This document shows, piece after piece, positions 30,021 through 38,504 of a stretch of DNA of 64,000 nt. The stretch is from Pseudomonas zanjanensis (GTDB taxonomy: Bacteria > Pseudomonadota > Gammaproteobacteria > Pseudomonadales > Pseudomonadaceae), in NCBI RefSeq assembly GCF_014268745.2, contig NZ_JABWRB020000001.1, positions 3,348,001 through 3,412,000 on the forward strand, read 5' to 3'. Within the stretch, counting starts at the first letter, position 1. Each line of letters starts with the position of its first letter. The position numbers and the translations under genes are program-made. A model generated the notes under the pieces. It was given only the letters and a program-made list of their open reading frames with translations, was not told where the DNA came from and did not search any database.

Positions 30021-31187
30021 TTATTGAGTGGTGGCCCAGAATGCCGGCGCAGTCGCGCACGCGGCCTTGATCAACCGCACCGCCTCATCGATATCCTGCT
30101 CGGTGGTAAAGCGCCCCAAGCTCAAGCGAATGGTCCGCCCGGCCGCCCGGGCATCGTGACCCAGGGCTAGCAGCACGTGGGACGGCGTGTTCTGCGCCGA
30201 ATTGCAGGCCGAGGTCGCGGAAAACGCAATCGATGCGCCCAATGTCGCCGGATTGAACTCACCTTCGTTGAACGTCAGGCTCAGGGTGTGGGGAATCCGG
30301 CAGCTTGCACTGCCGTTTATACACACTCCGGGCAAGGCCAGCAGCGGCTCGAGCAATCGATTGCGCAATCGGGCGACTTTAGCGAGTTCTTCGTCGAATC
30401 CCGTGGCTGCCAATTCGAATGCGGCGCCCATGGCGGCAATCTGGTGGGTCGCCAGGGTCCCGGAACGCAAACCGCCCTCATGACCACCGCCATGAATCTG
30501 CGCCGACAGCCGTGGCCGGGCACGGTCGCCGACGTAGAGCGCACCGATGCCCTTGGGGCCGTAGATTTTATGCGCGGAAAAAGACATCAGGTCCACCGGC
30601 CAGCGGGACAGGTCGATCTGTACCTTGCCGGCGCCTTGGGCGGCGTCCACATGAAACAACGCACCGTGCTCGCGAACGATCTCGCCGATGGCGATGACGT
30701 CGTTGACGGTGCCCAGTTCGTTGTTCACCAGCATCAGCGACACCAGGAACGTGTCTTCACGCAACGCCTCGCGAACCGCCTGTGGGCTGACCAGGCCCTC
30801 GGCGTCCGGCGCCAGCCAGGTGACCGCGACGCCGCTCTCTTCGAGTTGGCGCGCCGTATCGAGAATCGCCTTGTGCTCGATCAAGCTGGTGATGATGTGG
30901 CCGGCGCAAGCACCCCGTGCCTGGGCCACACCCTTGAGGGCCAGGTTGTTGGATTCGGTGGCGCCGGACGTCCAGACGATCTGTTCGGGCTGGGCCCCCA
31001 CCAACTGCGCCACCTGCTGGCGGGCACGCTCCACCGAGCGCCGGGCCTCCTGGCCGAAGGCGTGGGAACTGGAAGCTGGGTTACCGAAGTTGCCGTCAAA
31101 ACCCAGGCACTCGACCATGACTCGGATGACCCGCTCATCCACCGGCGTGGTGGCGGCGTAGTCGAAATACAAAGGACGTTTATTCAT
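30021..31187 (-). CDS. Cysteine desulfurase (IscS/NifS-like)
   Basis: 388 residues, class V aminotransferase fold. PLP Lys207 lies in SFSAHKIYGPKG, the catalytic Cys328 in FSATSACNSA, and the GATESNN and VDAAQGAGK segments are conserved. It mobilises sulfur from cysteine as a persulfide. No iscU, iscA or fdx genes are nearby, so this is a stand-alone paralogue rather than the housekeeping isc copy. Confidence 0.85.
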   Translation of the reverse strand: MNKRPLYFDYAATTPVDERVIRVMVECLGFDGNFGNPASSSHAFGQEARRSVERARQQVAQLVGAQPEQIVWTSGATESNNLALKGVAQARGACAGHIITSLIEHKAILDTARQLEESGVAVTWLAPDAEGLVSPQAVREALREDTFLVSLMLVNNELGTVNDVIAIGEIVREHGALFHVDAAQGAGKVQIDLSRWPVDLMSFSAHKIYGPKGIGALYVGDRARPRLSAQIHGGGHEGGLRSGTLATHQIAAMGAAFELAATGFDEELAKVARLRNRLLEPLLALPGVCINGSASCRIPHTLSLTFNEGEFNPATLGASIAFSATSACNSAQNTPSHVLLALGHDARAAGRTIRLSLGRFTTEQDIDEAVRLIKAACATAPAFWATTQ

Positions 31188-31346
31188 AGGAAACTCGCAG
31201 AGCCTGCTCCGGGACCAGGCGCCCTCGTTGGGTTCGAGACTAGCAATACCTGATCAAAGACCTTAAAGAAGTCGGACTTCATTTAAAAGTGCGTAGGAAC
31301 GCTCCTGAACAGCGAGCTTAGCAGGCATCGCGTCGAAGCTCAGCCC

Positions 31347-31961
31347 TCAACTGATGCTTTCGAGCAACAACGGATACATCGAAGCGACCAGCAACAGCGC
31401 CATGCCCCAGTTGAACACGCGCAGCCAGCGACGGTCCCGCAACAGGTTGCGCAACAGGCTGCCGCACACCACCCACAGGCTCACGCTTGGCAGGTTGATC
31501 AAGGCAAACACCGCCGCAATCACCAGCACATTGAAGAAGTAGCCTTGGAGTGGCGTGTAGGTGCTGATGGCACCGATGGCCATGATCCAGGCCTTGGGAT
31601 TGACCCATTGGAACGCCGCGGCGCCCCAATAGCTGATCGGCGTATCGTTCCCCGGCTGGCTGTCCGAAACCGGACCGGAGTGGGCAATTTTCCACGCCAG
31701 GTACAACAGGTATGCGGCACCGATGTAGCGCAGCACGGTATAGAGCAGTGGATAAGTCTGGAACACCGCACCCAGGCCAAGGCCTACCGCCAGCACCAGG
31801 GAAAAGAAGCCGCAGGTAATGCCCAGCATGTGCGGAATGGTGCGGTTGAAACCGAAATTGACACCCGAGGCCAACAACATGGTGTTGTTAGGGCCGGGCG
31901 TGATCGAAGTCACCAGGGCAAACAGGGCGAAGCCCAGCAGCAGGTCAAGCGAAAGGGTCAT
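31347..31961 (-). CDS. LysE/RhtB-family amino-acid exporter
   Basis: 204 residues, six hydrophobic segments. The family motif FALVTSITPGPNNTMLLASG is at the N-terminus, and FQWVNPKAWIMAIGA is in the middle. Probably exports amino acids or derivatives across the inner membrane; substrate unknown. Confidence 0.85.
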   Translation of the reverse strand: MTLSLDLLLGFALFALVTSITPGPNNTMLLASGVNFGFNRTIPHMLGITCGFFSLVLAVGLGLGAVFQTYPLLYTVLRYIGAAYLLYLAWKIAHSGPVSDSQPGNDTPISYWGAAAFQWVNPKAWIMAIGAISTYTPLQGYFFNVLVIAAVFALINLPSVSLWVVCGSLLRNLLRDRRWLRVFNWGMALLLVASMYPLLLESIS

Positions 31962-32064
31962 GTCAGGTCAGTCCATCAGGGGCGGTCAGTCAAGTCACGA
32001 CCCTACCCCACGTCCTGGCCCAAACCCACGGACAGTTAGGCAAAACTTTGAGCGGTACAGTCCC

Positions 32065-32331
32065 TTAGCTTGACCGACCTGGCTGTTGCACGACCTGCTC
32101 GGCGCTCATCTGGCCTTGATCGTCGAACCCCACGTTTTTCTGTGACGAGCCGAGCAGCTCGGCTTTCTTTGCGTGGTACTCCTCGAACGAAAGGCCTCGG
32201 CGATTCAAGGCTTCAAGGGCCAGCTCGCGAGTCTCGTCGGCGGTGTAGGGGCGCAGCTCCGGGGAGGAGCTGGCGCAGCCGCCCAAGAGGGTGGCGGTCA
32301 ACAGCAGCAAAACAGCTAAGGTACGGTTCAT
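32065..32331 (-). CDS. Small lipoprotein
   Basis: 88 residues: MNRTLAVLLLLTATLLGGCA with the lipobox Cys at 19, then a polar helical tail (LALEALNRRGLSFEEYHAKK) of the short C-terminal-domain (SHOCT-like) kind. Function unknown. ATG 32331 is chosen because the lipoprotein signal begins there; the longer frame adds an unrelated N-terminus. Confidence 0.75.
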   Translation of the reverse strand: MNRTLAVLLLLTATLLGGCASSSPELRPYTADETRELALEALNRRGLSFEEYHAKKAELLGSSQKNVGFDDQGQMSAEQVVQQPGRSS

Positions 32332-32447
32332 GGCAGGTGTCCGGTGTTCTGGAGTTGGGCGATGAACAAAGGCTACCCGCCGGCCTTGCGCTGCAGAAAT
32401 CAACCCTCTCGATAGTGGGTATTGCCTACTTGGATCAGCCGTTGCGC

Positions 32448-32813
32448 TTAATCGACCAACTGGCAATGCAGCGCGTTGTCCAGGCTGCGCTCAATGTTGC
32501 GTAGCACCTGGAACGAGCCGAATGTGACGGCTTTGGCTCGATGAACCTGGATCAGCCGCCAGAAACCCGAGTCGCCACTTTCGAAGCTTCGAAGCGCCGC
32601 CTCGCCGGCCTCGCGGGTTTGCCACTGCAAATAGTTGAGCACGCGCCGACCATCCTCGCTGGCCTGGATACTCGCACTCAGGAAACCCTGGTGGTCCCGG
32701 GCCAGGCGCTCGGTCTGTTCCGACAAGGCCGTGACCAGCGCCTGCTGCCATTGAGGTTCGATGTCGAATTCCATCAGCTGGGTGAAACTGCGATTGTTCC
32801 TTGGCGATTGCAT
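32448..32813 (-). CDS. Antibiotic biosynthesis monooxygenase (ABM) domain protein
   Basis: 121 residues with the ABM ferredoxin-like fold: FTQLMEFDIEPQWQQALVTA, GFLSASIQASEDGRRVLNYL, QWQTREAGEAALRS. AGGGGA lies upstream of ATG 32813. It is divergent from soxR, with a SoxR-type promoter in between, so it is probably induced by redox-active compounds. Likely a cofactor-free oxygenase acting on quinone-like molecules; this is an inference. Confidence 0.8.
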   Translation of the reverse strand: MQSPRNNRSFTQLMEFDIEPQWQQALVTALSEQTERLARDHQGFLSASIQASEDGRRVLNYLQWQTREAGEAALRSFESGDSGFWRLIQVHRAKAVTFGSFQVLRNIERSLDNALHCQLVD

Positions 32814-32862
32814 GAAAGGTCCCCTATGCAGGTCAGGCGGATCTTGCGATCCGAAGGCGTGC

Positions 32863-32893
32863 AGGGTAAAACCTCTAGTTAAGTCAAGGTCAA
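32863..32893 (-). promoter_or_regulatory. SoxR-dependent promoter with sox box
   Basis: For the minus-strand monooxygenase gene: -35 TTGACC (32893-32888), a 19-base spacer, and -10 TACCCT (32868-32863). The long 19-base spacer is the hallmark of MerR-family promoters. The spacer region overlaps CCTCTAGTTAAGTCAAGG (32872-32889), which matches the sox box CCTCAAGTTAACTTGAGG at 13 or more of 18 positions. Confidence 0.65.
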
Positions 32894-32909
32894 GCAGTGA
32901 ATTGAGGCG

Positions 32910-33356
32910 ATGGCGCAAATCGATGTCCACAAGGAACTCACCGTTGGCCAAGTGGCCGCCCGCAGCGGCGTGGCGGTGACTGCCCTGCACTTCTACGAAT
33001 CCAAGGGACTGATCAAAAGCACGCGCAATCAGGGCAACCAACGTCGTTATCCACGGGCGGTATTGCGCCGCGTGGCACTGATCAAGGTCGCCCAGCGCCT
33101 GGGCATTCCCTTGGCGGAGATCGGCGAGGCGTTGAAAAAACTGCCGGACAACCGTGCCCCAACGGCCGCCGACTGGCAGACCTTGTCGGCGCAGTGGAGC
33201 CAGGACCTGGACGAGCGCATCAGCCAATTGATGGCGCTGCGTGATCGACTCAACGGCTGCATTGGCTGCGGATGCCTGTCGATGGAAGCGTGTCCGCTGC
33301 GCAATCAGGGCGATGTGCTGGGCCAGCAGGGGCCGGGAGCTCATCTGCTGGAATAG
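32910..33356 (+). CDS. soxR: Redox-sensing transcriptional activator SoxR
   Basis: 148 residues. The MerR-type helix-turn-helix is [20 protein letters not shown], followed by a dimerisation helix and the [2Fe-2S] cluster motif with Cys117, Cys120, Cys122 and Cys128 ([12 protein letters not shown]). In pseudomonads SoxR responds to phenazines and other redox-cycling compounds and controls a few efflux and oxygenase genes. GAGG lies just upstream of ATG 32910. Confidence 0.95.
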   Translation: MAQIDVHKELTVGQVAARSGVAVTALHFYESKGLIKSTRNQGNQRRYPRAVLRRVALIKVAQRLGIPLAEIGEALKKLPDNRAPTAADWQTLSAQWSQDLDERISQLMALRDRLNGCIGCGCLSMEACPLRNQGDVLGQQGPGAHLLE

Positions 33357-33466
33357 CCCTGAAGCGTTCGTCGGGCTCCACGCCCACCCAGGCTCGCAGG
33401 CCTATAGTGGAGGGGCGCAAATCGACGAAGACTCTCTTCGCCTCCCATAACAAAAGGAGAAACGTC

Positions 33467-33925
33467 ATGGGCGTCAACGCTATTCCCCAAGGTTTCCATA
33501 ACATCACGCCCTACCTGGGCATTCAAAAAGCCGCCGAAGCCATCGATTTCTATAAAAAAGCCTTCAATGCCACCGAGGTCATGCGCTTGGCCATGCCCGA
33601 TGGCGGCATCGGGCATGCCGAACTGCGGATCAACGGGTATCCGATCATGCTCGGCACGCCTTGCGATCAAGGCCCGCTGAGTAACCCGGACACATCGCCA
33701 TCGGTCGGTCTGCATCTCTATGTCGAAGATGTGGACAGCGCATTCGCCCAGGCCATTGCCGCGGGCGGCACGGTGATTTCCGAGGTCAAGGACCAGTTCT
33801 ATGGGGATCGCACCGGCACTTTGAAGGATCCCTATGGGCATCTATGGTTCCTGGCGACACACAAAGAGGATCTGAGCCAGGAACAGATCGAGCAACGGGC
33901 CAGGGAGATGTTTCAACAAGGCTGA
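33467..33925 (+). CDS. VOC-family protein (glyoxalase/bleomycin-resistance fold, PhnB-like)
   Basis: 152 residues. ITPYLGIQKAAEAIDFYKKAF and DGGIGHAELRINGYPIML are in the first beta-alpha-beta-beta-beta unit, and VGLHLYVEDVDSAFAQAIAAG with DPYGHLWFLAT is in the second. Similar to proteins annotated as YdfO/PhnB-like; activity unknown. AAAAGGAGA precedes ATG 33467. Confidence 0.85.
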   Translation: MGVNAIPQGFHNITPYLGIQKAAEAIDFYKKAFNATEVMRLAMPDGGIGHAELRINGYPIMLGTPCDQGPLSNPDTSPSVGLHLYVEDVDSAFAQAIAAGGTVISEVKDQFYGDRTGTLKDPYGHLWFLATHKEDLSQEQIEQRAREMFQQG

Positions 33926-34043
33926 CCGTCCGTGGCCAGGGGGCTCAGTTCCTGACCACAGAGGCACTAAAACTAAACACGAAACATTTTCTTTCATCTT
34001 TCCCTTCAGGATTGGGATCGCTCGTTCGTCTTAATTAGATGCA

Positions 34044-34079
34044 GCAGGCCGCGTCGGCAAAAGCCACGGCCTGCTTTTT
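34044..34079 (+). terminator. Rho-independent terminator upstream of the fpv operon
   Basis: Arms GCAGGCCG (34044-34051) and CGGCCTGC (34067-34074) followed by TTTTT. It could end the VOC transcript, but it is 119 bases past that stop and 63 bases before fpvG, so it may also end a short leader or small RNA. Confidence 0.75.
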
Positions 34080-34141
34080 GGGTTCACTGGTGTTACGAAG
34101 CCCGTAATACGGAACCTTTCATCGAATCAAGACGCTCAATC

Positions 34142-35356
34142 ATGTCGAAGAAATCCCGCTCCAAACTCTGGTTCCTGGTCCATAGCTGGCTGGCATTGCC
34201 CATCTGGTTCTTCGTGCTCATTGTCTGCGTCACCGGCACCCTGGCGGTGGTCAGCCAGGAGATCGTCTGGCTCGTCAACCCTGAGATGCGCGCCAGCAAG
34301 CCTTCGGACGATGCCGCGCTGCTCAGCTACGACCAGATCATCAGCGCGATCAAGCAGGCCCAGCCGCAAACCCAGGTGCAAAGAATCATTCGCCCGGACG
34401 AGTCGCATTTTGCCCTGGAAGTCGGCGTGACCTACCCTGACGGACGTCCCGACACGGTCTACGTCAACCCGTACAGCGGCGCCATCCAGGGCTCGGCGCC
34501 GACGTTCAACTTCCAGGCCTTCACCCGCGCCCTGCATGGCTGGTGGCTGGTGCCGTTCACCAACGGCTACAGCTGGGGCTGGTACCTGGTGTCGTTCCTG
34601 GGCCTGCCGTTGCTCGCGTCCCTGGTGACCGGGCTGGTGGTCTACAAGCGTTTCTGGAAAGGCTTCTTGCGTCCGACCCTGCGAATTCGCCATGGCGCGC
34701 GGATTTTCTGGGGTGATTTCCACCGGCTCAGCGGGATCTGGTCGATCTGGTTCATCGCGGTCATCTCCGTCACCGGCACCTGGTTCCTGATCCAGGCCTT
34801 GCTGGGCGACAACCAGATCTCCATTTCCAGCGAACCGGTCATCCCGGTAGTGGCCCGTGAAAACGTGCCGTTATCCGTCGACGGCCTGCCACCCCCGCTG
34901 TTGAACCTGGACCGAGCCATCGAGATCGCCCAGCAACGCATCCCGGGACTGGAAGCAAGTTTCATCAGCCTGCCCGCCAATGCCTACAGCCATCTGGAAA
35001 TCGGCGGCCGCGGCTGGTATCCGCTGATGTTCCAGACTGCCACCATCAACCCCTACAACGGTGACGTGGCCGCCTCGCGGCTGCTGTCCGATCGCACGCC
35101 CCTGGAGTTCGTCACCGAATCCATGCGGCCCTTGCACACCGGGGATTTTGGCGGCCTCTGGATCAAGCTCATTTGGTTTTTCTTCGGTTTGATCATGAGC
35201 ATGATGGTCCTCAGCGGGCTGCTGATCTGGACCAAACGCACGGCCCTGGCCACCGCCAATGCCTTCAAGCGTAGCCAGAAATCTACCCGTGGCGCCCGCC
35301 TCACGCAGGCATTGCAGCCGTCCGTCCACCGCGAATCGTCGGAGGGCAGCCTGTGA
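34142..35356 (+). CDS. fpvG: PepSY-TM inner-membrane reductase component of ferripyoverdine iron release (FpvG)
   Basis: 404 residues with four membrane segments (SWLALPIWFFVLIVCVTGTL; LVSFLGLPLLASLVTGLVVY; IWFIAVISVTGTWFLI; LIWFFFGLIMSMMVLSGLL) and periplasmic PepSY-like domains, including the FTRALHGWWLVP motif. In P. aeruginosa FpvG reduces iron in ferripyoverdine in the periplasm, aided by FpvH, FpvJ and FpvK. It is the first gene of an eight-gene unit whose order matches P. aeruginosa PA2403-PA2410. Confidence 0.9.
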   Translation: MSKKSRSKLWFLVHSWLALPIWFFVLIVCVTGTLAVVSQEIVWLVNPEMRASKPSDDAALLSYDQIISAIKQAQPQTQVQRIIRPDESHFALEVGVTYPDGRPDTVYVNPYSGAIQGSAPTFNFQAFTRALHGWWLVPFTNGYSWGWYLVSFLGLPLLASLVTGLVVYKRFWKGFLRPTLRIRHGARIFWGDFHRLSGIWSIWFIAVISVTGTWFLIQALLGDNQISISSEPVIPVVARENVPLSVDGLPPPLLNLDRAIEIAQQRIPGLEASFISLPANAYSHLEIGGRGWYPLMFQTATINPYNGDVAASRLLSDRTPLEFVTESMRPLHTGDFGGLWIKLIWFFFGLIMSMMVLSGLLIWTKRTALATANAFKRSQKSTRGARLTQALQPSVHRESSEGSL

Positions 35357-35895
35357 ACCCATCCAATGCCGCTTCATCACCGTCGCGCCTGAGCCTGTTC
35401 TGGCATAAATGGCGCTTCCACCTCAACGTGCTGTTGCTGCTGATCCCCCTGGGGTTCATGCCCAAATACCTCTCCGAAGCCGCGCTGTTCCGCGGTGATG
35501 CCGGGCTGGGCGAGCGGGAAGTCGGCGAAGTCCAGGTCGGCCCCTGGAGCCTGCGCCTGGCGGAATTTCGTAACGAAGCCCCACGCGTCCAAGGGCCTGC
35601 CGGGCCCATGAAACACTTCAACGCGGCCCTGTGCCAAAGCTGTATCGGCCAGGTCAAGGCCACCTACCTGCGCATCGGCAAACCTCGCAGCCTTAGGGCC
35701 GCCGGGGTGATTTTCTTCGGCTCGCCCTACCGTATGGGTGCCTTGTTGCCAGTCCCGGCAAAGACCCAGCCCGACGCCGAACTGTGGATAACCCTTGAGG
35801 GTTGGGACGGTTCGATGCATCAGGCTTCCATCCCCCTGAGCCAGGCCTCCCCGGCCACTGTTGCCTGGCTGAAGAATCAAGGAGCCAAACCATGA
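35353..35895 (+). CDS. fpvH: FpvH, accessory protein of ferripyoverdine reduction
   Basis: 180 residues with one N-terminal membrane anchor (FHLNVLLLLIPLGFMPKYLS) and a periplasmic domain containing a Cys pair (LCQSCIG). Overlaps fpvG by 4 bases (ATGA), so the two are translationally coupled. The call rests on position and overall pattern; the biochemical role is not known beyond assisting FpvG. Confidence 0.8.
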   Translation: MNPSNAASSPSRLSLFWHKWRFHLNVLLLLIPLGFMPKYLSEAALFRGDAGLGEREVGEVQVGPWSLRLAEFRNEAPRVQGPAGPMKHFNAALCQSCIGQVKATYLRIGKPRSLRAAGVIFFGSPYRMGALLPVPAKTQPDAELWITLEGWDGSMHQASIPLSQASPATVAWLKNQGAKP

Positions 35896-36218
35896 CCCTT
35901 CGCGCCTTATCCAAGGGCCTGGCGCTGCTGTTATGCGCGGGCGCAAGCACCAGCGTCCTGGCCCACAACCCGATGTGCGAGTGCAAGGCCATCGACGCCG
36001 AGCAGATCCAATGCACCGGTGGTTTTTCCGACGGCAGCGGTGCGCCGGGGGTGACCCTCGACGTGATCGGTTATGACGAAACCATCCTCGTCCCGGGCAA
36101 GCTCGGCGCCGACTCGAAGCTGACCTTCAAGAAACCGAACGCTGAATTCTACGTACTCTTCGACGCCGGCCCCGGCCACGTGGTGGAAATCGACCAAGCC
36201 GACATCGAGGCCCCATGA
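35892..36218 (+). CDS. fpvJ: FpvJ, small periplasmic protein of the fpv operon
   Basis: 108 residues with a signal peptide (LSKGLALLLCAGASTSVLAH, cleavage after Ala-His region near 25) and a beta-rich mature part with three Cys (MCECKAIDAEQIQC) that could bind metal or form a disulfide. ATG 35892 is chosen because it makes a 4-base overlap with fpvH; the frame further upstream lies within fpvH. Confidence 0.8.
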   Translation: MTLRALSKGLALLLCAGASTSVLAHNPMCECKAIDAEQIQCTGGFSDGSGAPGVTLDVIGYDETILVPGKLGADSKLTFKKPNAEFYVLFDAGPGHVVEIDQADIEAP

Positions 36219-36790
36219 GCAACGCCACGACTCAAGTCATCCGTCCCGCCGGCGCGGGTCATGAAACCCTGTATGTGTTGTTGCTGTGCCTGGTCATCGT
36301 GCTGGTGGCCGGGTCCGTGGTGGCGTGGCATGGCAAAGCCGAAGAGGCCCCTCACCTGGCCTCGAACCAACTCGACGCCCGCCGCGATCTCAGCGCCGCC
36401 GAGCAAGGTATCTATGCCGACCTGCGGGTGACCCTGGATGAAATCCGCTTGCTGCGCGAAGACCAACATACCCTGCCCGCCCCGCAAACCCTGGCCGAGG
36501 AAGGCTTTGCGCCGTTCGCCCAGGACGCCAGTTCCGTCAGCCGCGGCGGCCATGCCTGGCAACAACTGCAGGACCAGGCCTACTTCGGCGCCAGTGCCAA
36601 TTCGTCCGTGGCCGGTTCGTTTCTGATGCGCATCGGCGAAGCGTCCGACGCCGCCCCGGACATCTGGCTCAACCGCGGAGCCGCCCTCGCGACGCCCACC
36701 ATACTGGACGACGCGGCGTTGTCCGCCGCTGGCTGGCGACAGATCGTCGCGCAATACGATGCCGGCGTAACCCGCCAGCACCGGCACTGA
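36215..36790 (+). CDS. fpvK: FpvK, membrane-anchored protein of the fpv operon
   Basis: 191 residues with a single N-terminal membrane helix (LYVLLLCLVIVLVAGSVVAW) and a periplasmic domain containing DLRVTLDEIRLLREDQ. Overlaps fpvJ by 4 bases. Named by order in the operon; no catalytic motif is recognised. Confidence 0.8.
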   Translation: MSNATTQVIRPAGAGHETLYVLLLCLVIVLVAGSVVAWHGKAEEAPHLASNQLDARRDLSAAEQGIYADLRVTLDEIRLLREDQHTLPAPQTLAEEGFAPFAQDASSVSRGGHAWQQLQDQAYFGASANSSVAGSFLMRIGEASDAAPDIWLNRGAALATPTILDDAALSAAGWRQIVAQYDAGVTRQHRH

Positions 36791-36825
36791 CCCCACGCCT
36801 TCATTCGAGAGAAGACCGTTTGCCC

Positions 36826-37755
36826 ATGCCTATTGCATCCCAACGCCGACCCTTGCTGCGCCTGCTGTTGATCGGCCTGCTGGCCTGCCTGTTCACCTCG
36901 CCGGTGAGCGCCGAAACAGCCAAGCGCCTGCGCATCGGTATCACCTTGCACCCGTATTACAGCTACGTGGCCAACATCGTCGGCGACAAGGCCGAGGTCG
37001 TGCCGCTGATCCCGGCCGGTTTCAACCCCCACGCCTATGAGCCCCGGGCCGAAGACATCAAGCGTATCGGCGGCCTCGACGTGATCGTGCTAAACGGCGT
37101 CGGTCACGACGATTTCGCCGACCGCATGATCGCCGCCAGCGAAACCCCGAACGTGAAGGTCATCGAGGCCAACGAGAACGTGCCCCTGCTGGCCGCCACC
37201 GGCACCGCCGCCCGAGGCGCGGGCAAGGTGGTGAACCCGCACACCTTCCTGTCCATCAGCGCCTCTATCGCCCAGGTCAATAACATTGCCCGGGAGTTGG
37301 GCAAGCTCGACCCGGACAATGCCAAGGCGTACATCCAGAACGCCCGCGCCTACGGCAAGCGCCTGCGGCAGATGCGCGCCGCCGCCCTGGCGAAACTGAC
37401 CCAGGCCCCCAATGCCGAATTGCGGGTCGCCACGGTGCATGCCGCCTACGATTATCTGCTGCGCGAATTCGGCCTGGAAGTGACCGCCGTGGTCGAGCCG
37501 GCCCATGGCATCGAGCCGAGCCCCAGCCAATTGAAGAAAACCATCGATCAATTGCGCGAGCTGGACGTGAAGGTGATCTTCTCGGAGATGGATTTCCCTT
37601 CCACCTACGTCGACACCATCCAGCGGGAATCGGGCGTGAAGCTGTACCCGCTCTCGCACATTTCCTACGGCGACTACAGTGCCGAGAAGTACGAAAAGGA
37701 AATGGCCGGCAACCTCGACACCGTGGTCCGGGCGATCCAGGAGTCCGGCGCATGA
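36826..37755 (+). CDS. fpvC: FpvC, periplasmic metal-binding protein (ZnuA-like)
   Basis: 309 residues with a signal peptide ending near FTSPVSAET and a cluster A-I solute-binding fold. Likely metal ligands are His in ITLHPYYSYV, His in GFNPHAYEPR, His in VATVHAAYDY, and an acid in FSEMDFPS. In P. aeruginosa FpvC takes ferrous iron released from pyoverdine in the periplasm. ATG 36826 is preferred over TTG 36820. It follows fpvK after 35 bases and overlaps fpvD by 4. Confidence 0.9.
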   Translation: MPIASQRRPLLRLLLIGLLACLFTSPVSAETAKRLRIGITLHPYYSYVANIVGDKAEVVPLIPAGFNPHAYEPRAEDIKRIGGLDVIVLNGVGHDDFADRMIAASETPNVKVIEANENVPLLAATGTAARGAGKVVNPHTFLSISASIAQVNNIARELGKLDPDNAKAYIQNARAYGKRLRQMRAAALAKLTQAPNAELRVATVHAAYDYLLREFGLEVTAVVEPAHGIEPSPSQLKKTIDQLRELDVKVIFSEMDFPSTYVDTIQRESGVKLYPLSHISYGDYSAEKYEKEMAGNLDTVVRAIQESGA

Positions 37756-38504
37756 CTATCCAGGAACCCCTCACCCTGCACCGCGCGGGTCCCTTGATTG
37801 CGTTCGCCGAGGTCAGCCTGAACCTGGGCCGCACCACCATTCTCGACAACGTCGCCTTCCAGGTGGAGCCCGGCAGCATTCATGCCCTGGTCGGCCCTAA
37901 TGGCGGCGGCAAGAGCTCGCTGATCAAGACCTTGTTGGGGCAGATGCCGCACCAGGGCCGCTTGAGTCTGCAATGGCCGGGCGAACCCGGGGTGATCGGC
38001 TACGTGCCCCAGGCGCTGGAATTCGACCGGGGCCTGCCGATGACGGTGGACGATTTCATGGCGGCCATGTGTCAGCGGCGCCCCGCTTTTCTTGGCTTGA
38101 GCAAGCACTACGCTGGCGCCATTGGCCAGGCCCTGGAGCGGGTCGGCATGCAAGACAAGCGCAAGCGGCGCATGGGCGCGCTGTCCGGCGGCGAGCGGCA
38201 ACGGGTATTGCTGGCCCAAGGGCTGATTCCCTCGCCACAACTGCTGGTGCTGGATGAACCGATGTCAGCCCTGGACGAAGCTGGCATCCAGGTGTTCGAA
38301 CGGTTGCTGCAGGACTGGCGCCAGGCCGGGATTACCGTGCTGTGGATCGAACATGACCTGGAAGCCGTCGGGCGCCTGGCCGACCGCGTCACGGGACTGA
38401 ATCGCCGGGTGCTGTTCGACGGCCCGCCACGCCAGACCCTGACCCCGGAGCGGCTGCTGACGCTGTTTTCCACCCATCCACGCACGAACGGGAGCGCGGC
38501 CTGA
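37752..38504 (+). CDS. fpvD: FpvD, ABC transporter ATPase
   Basis: 250 residues. Walker A is GPNGGGKSS, the Q-loop region is GYVPQALEF, the signature is LSGGERQRV, Walker B is LLVLDEPMSAL, and the switch His is in WIEHDLEAV. It energises the FpvE permease; the complex is thought to work on iron released from ferripyoverdine. Confidence 0.93.
   Translation: MTIQEPLTLHRAGPLIAFAEVSLNLGRTTILDNVAFQVEPGSIHALVGPNGGGKSSLIKTLLGQMPHQGRLSLQWPGEPGVIGYVPQALEFDRGLPMTVDDFMAAMCQRRPAFLGLSKHYAGAIGQALERVGMQDKRKRRMGALSGGERQRVLLAQGLIPSPQLLVLDEPMSALDEAGIQVFERLLQDWRQAGITVLWIEHDLEAVGRLADRVTGLNRRVLFDGPPRQTLTPERLLTLFSTHPRTNGSAA

Noticed and set aside
28197..30170. 657-codon open frame opposite the M24B peptidase
   Set aside because: Antisense shadow of a gene with all five metal ligands; composition is not protein-like.
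34032..34054. PvdS-type element (TAATT-N15-CGT) upstream of fpvG
   Set aside because: The spacer is short and its second half lies inside the arm of a terminator hairpin, so a chance match is more likely.
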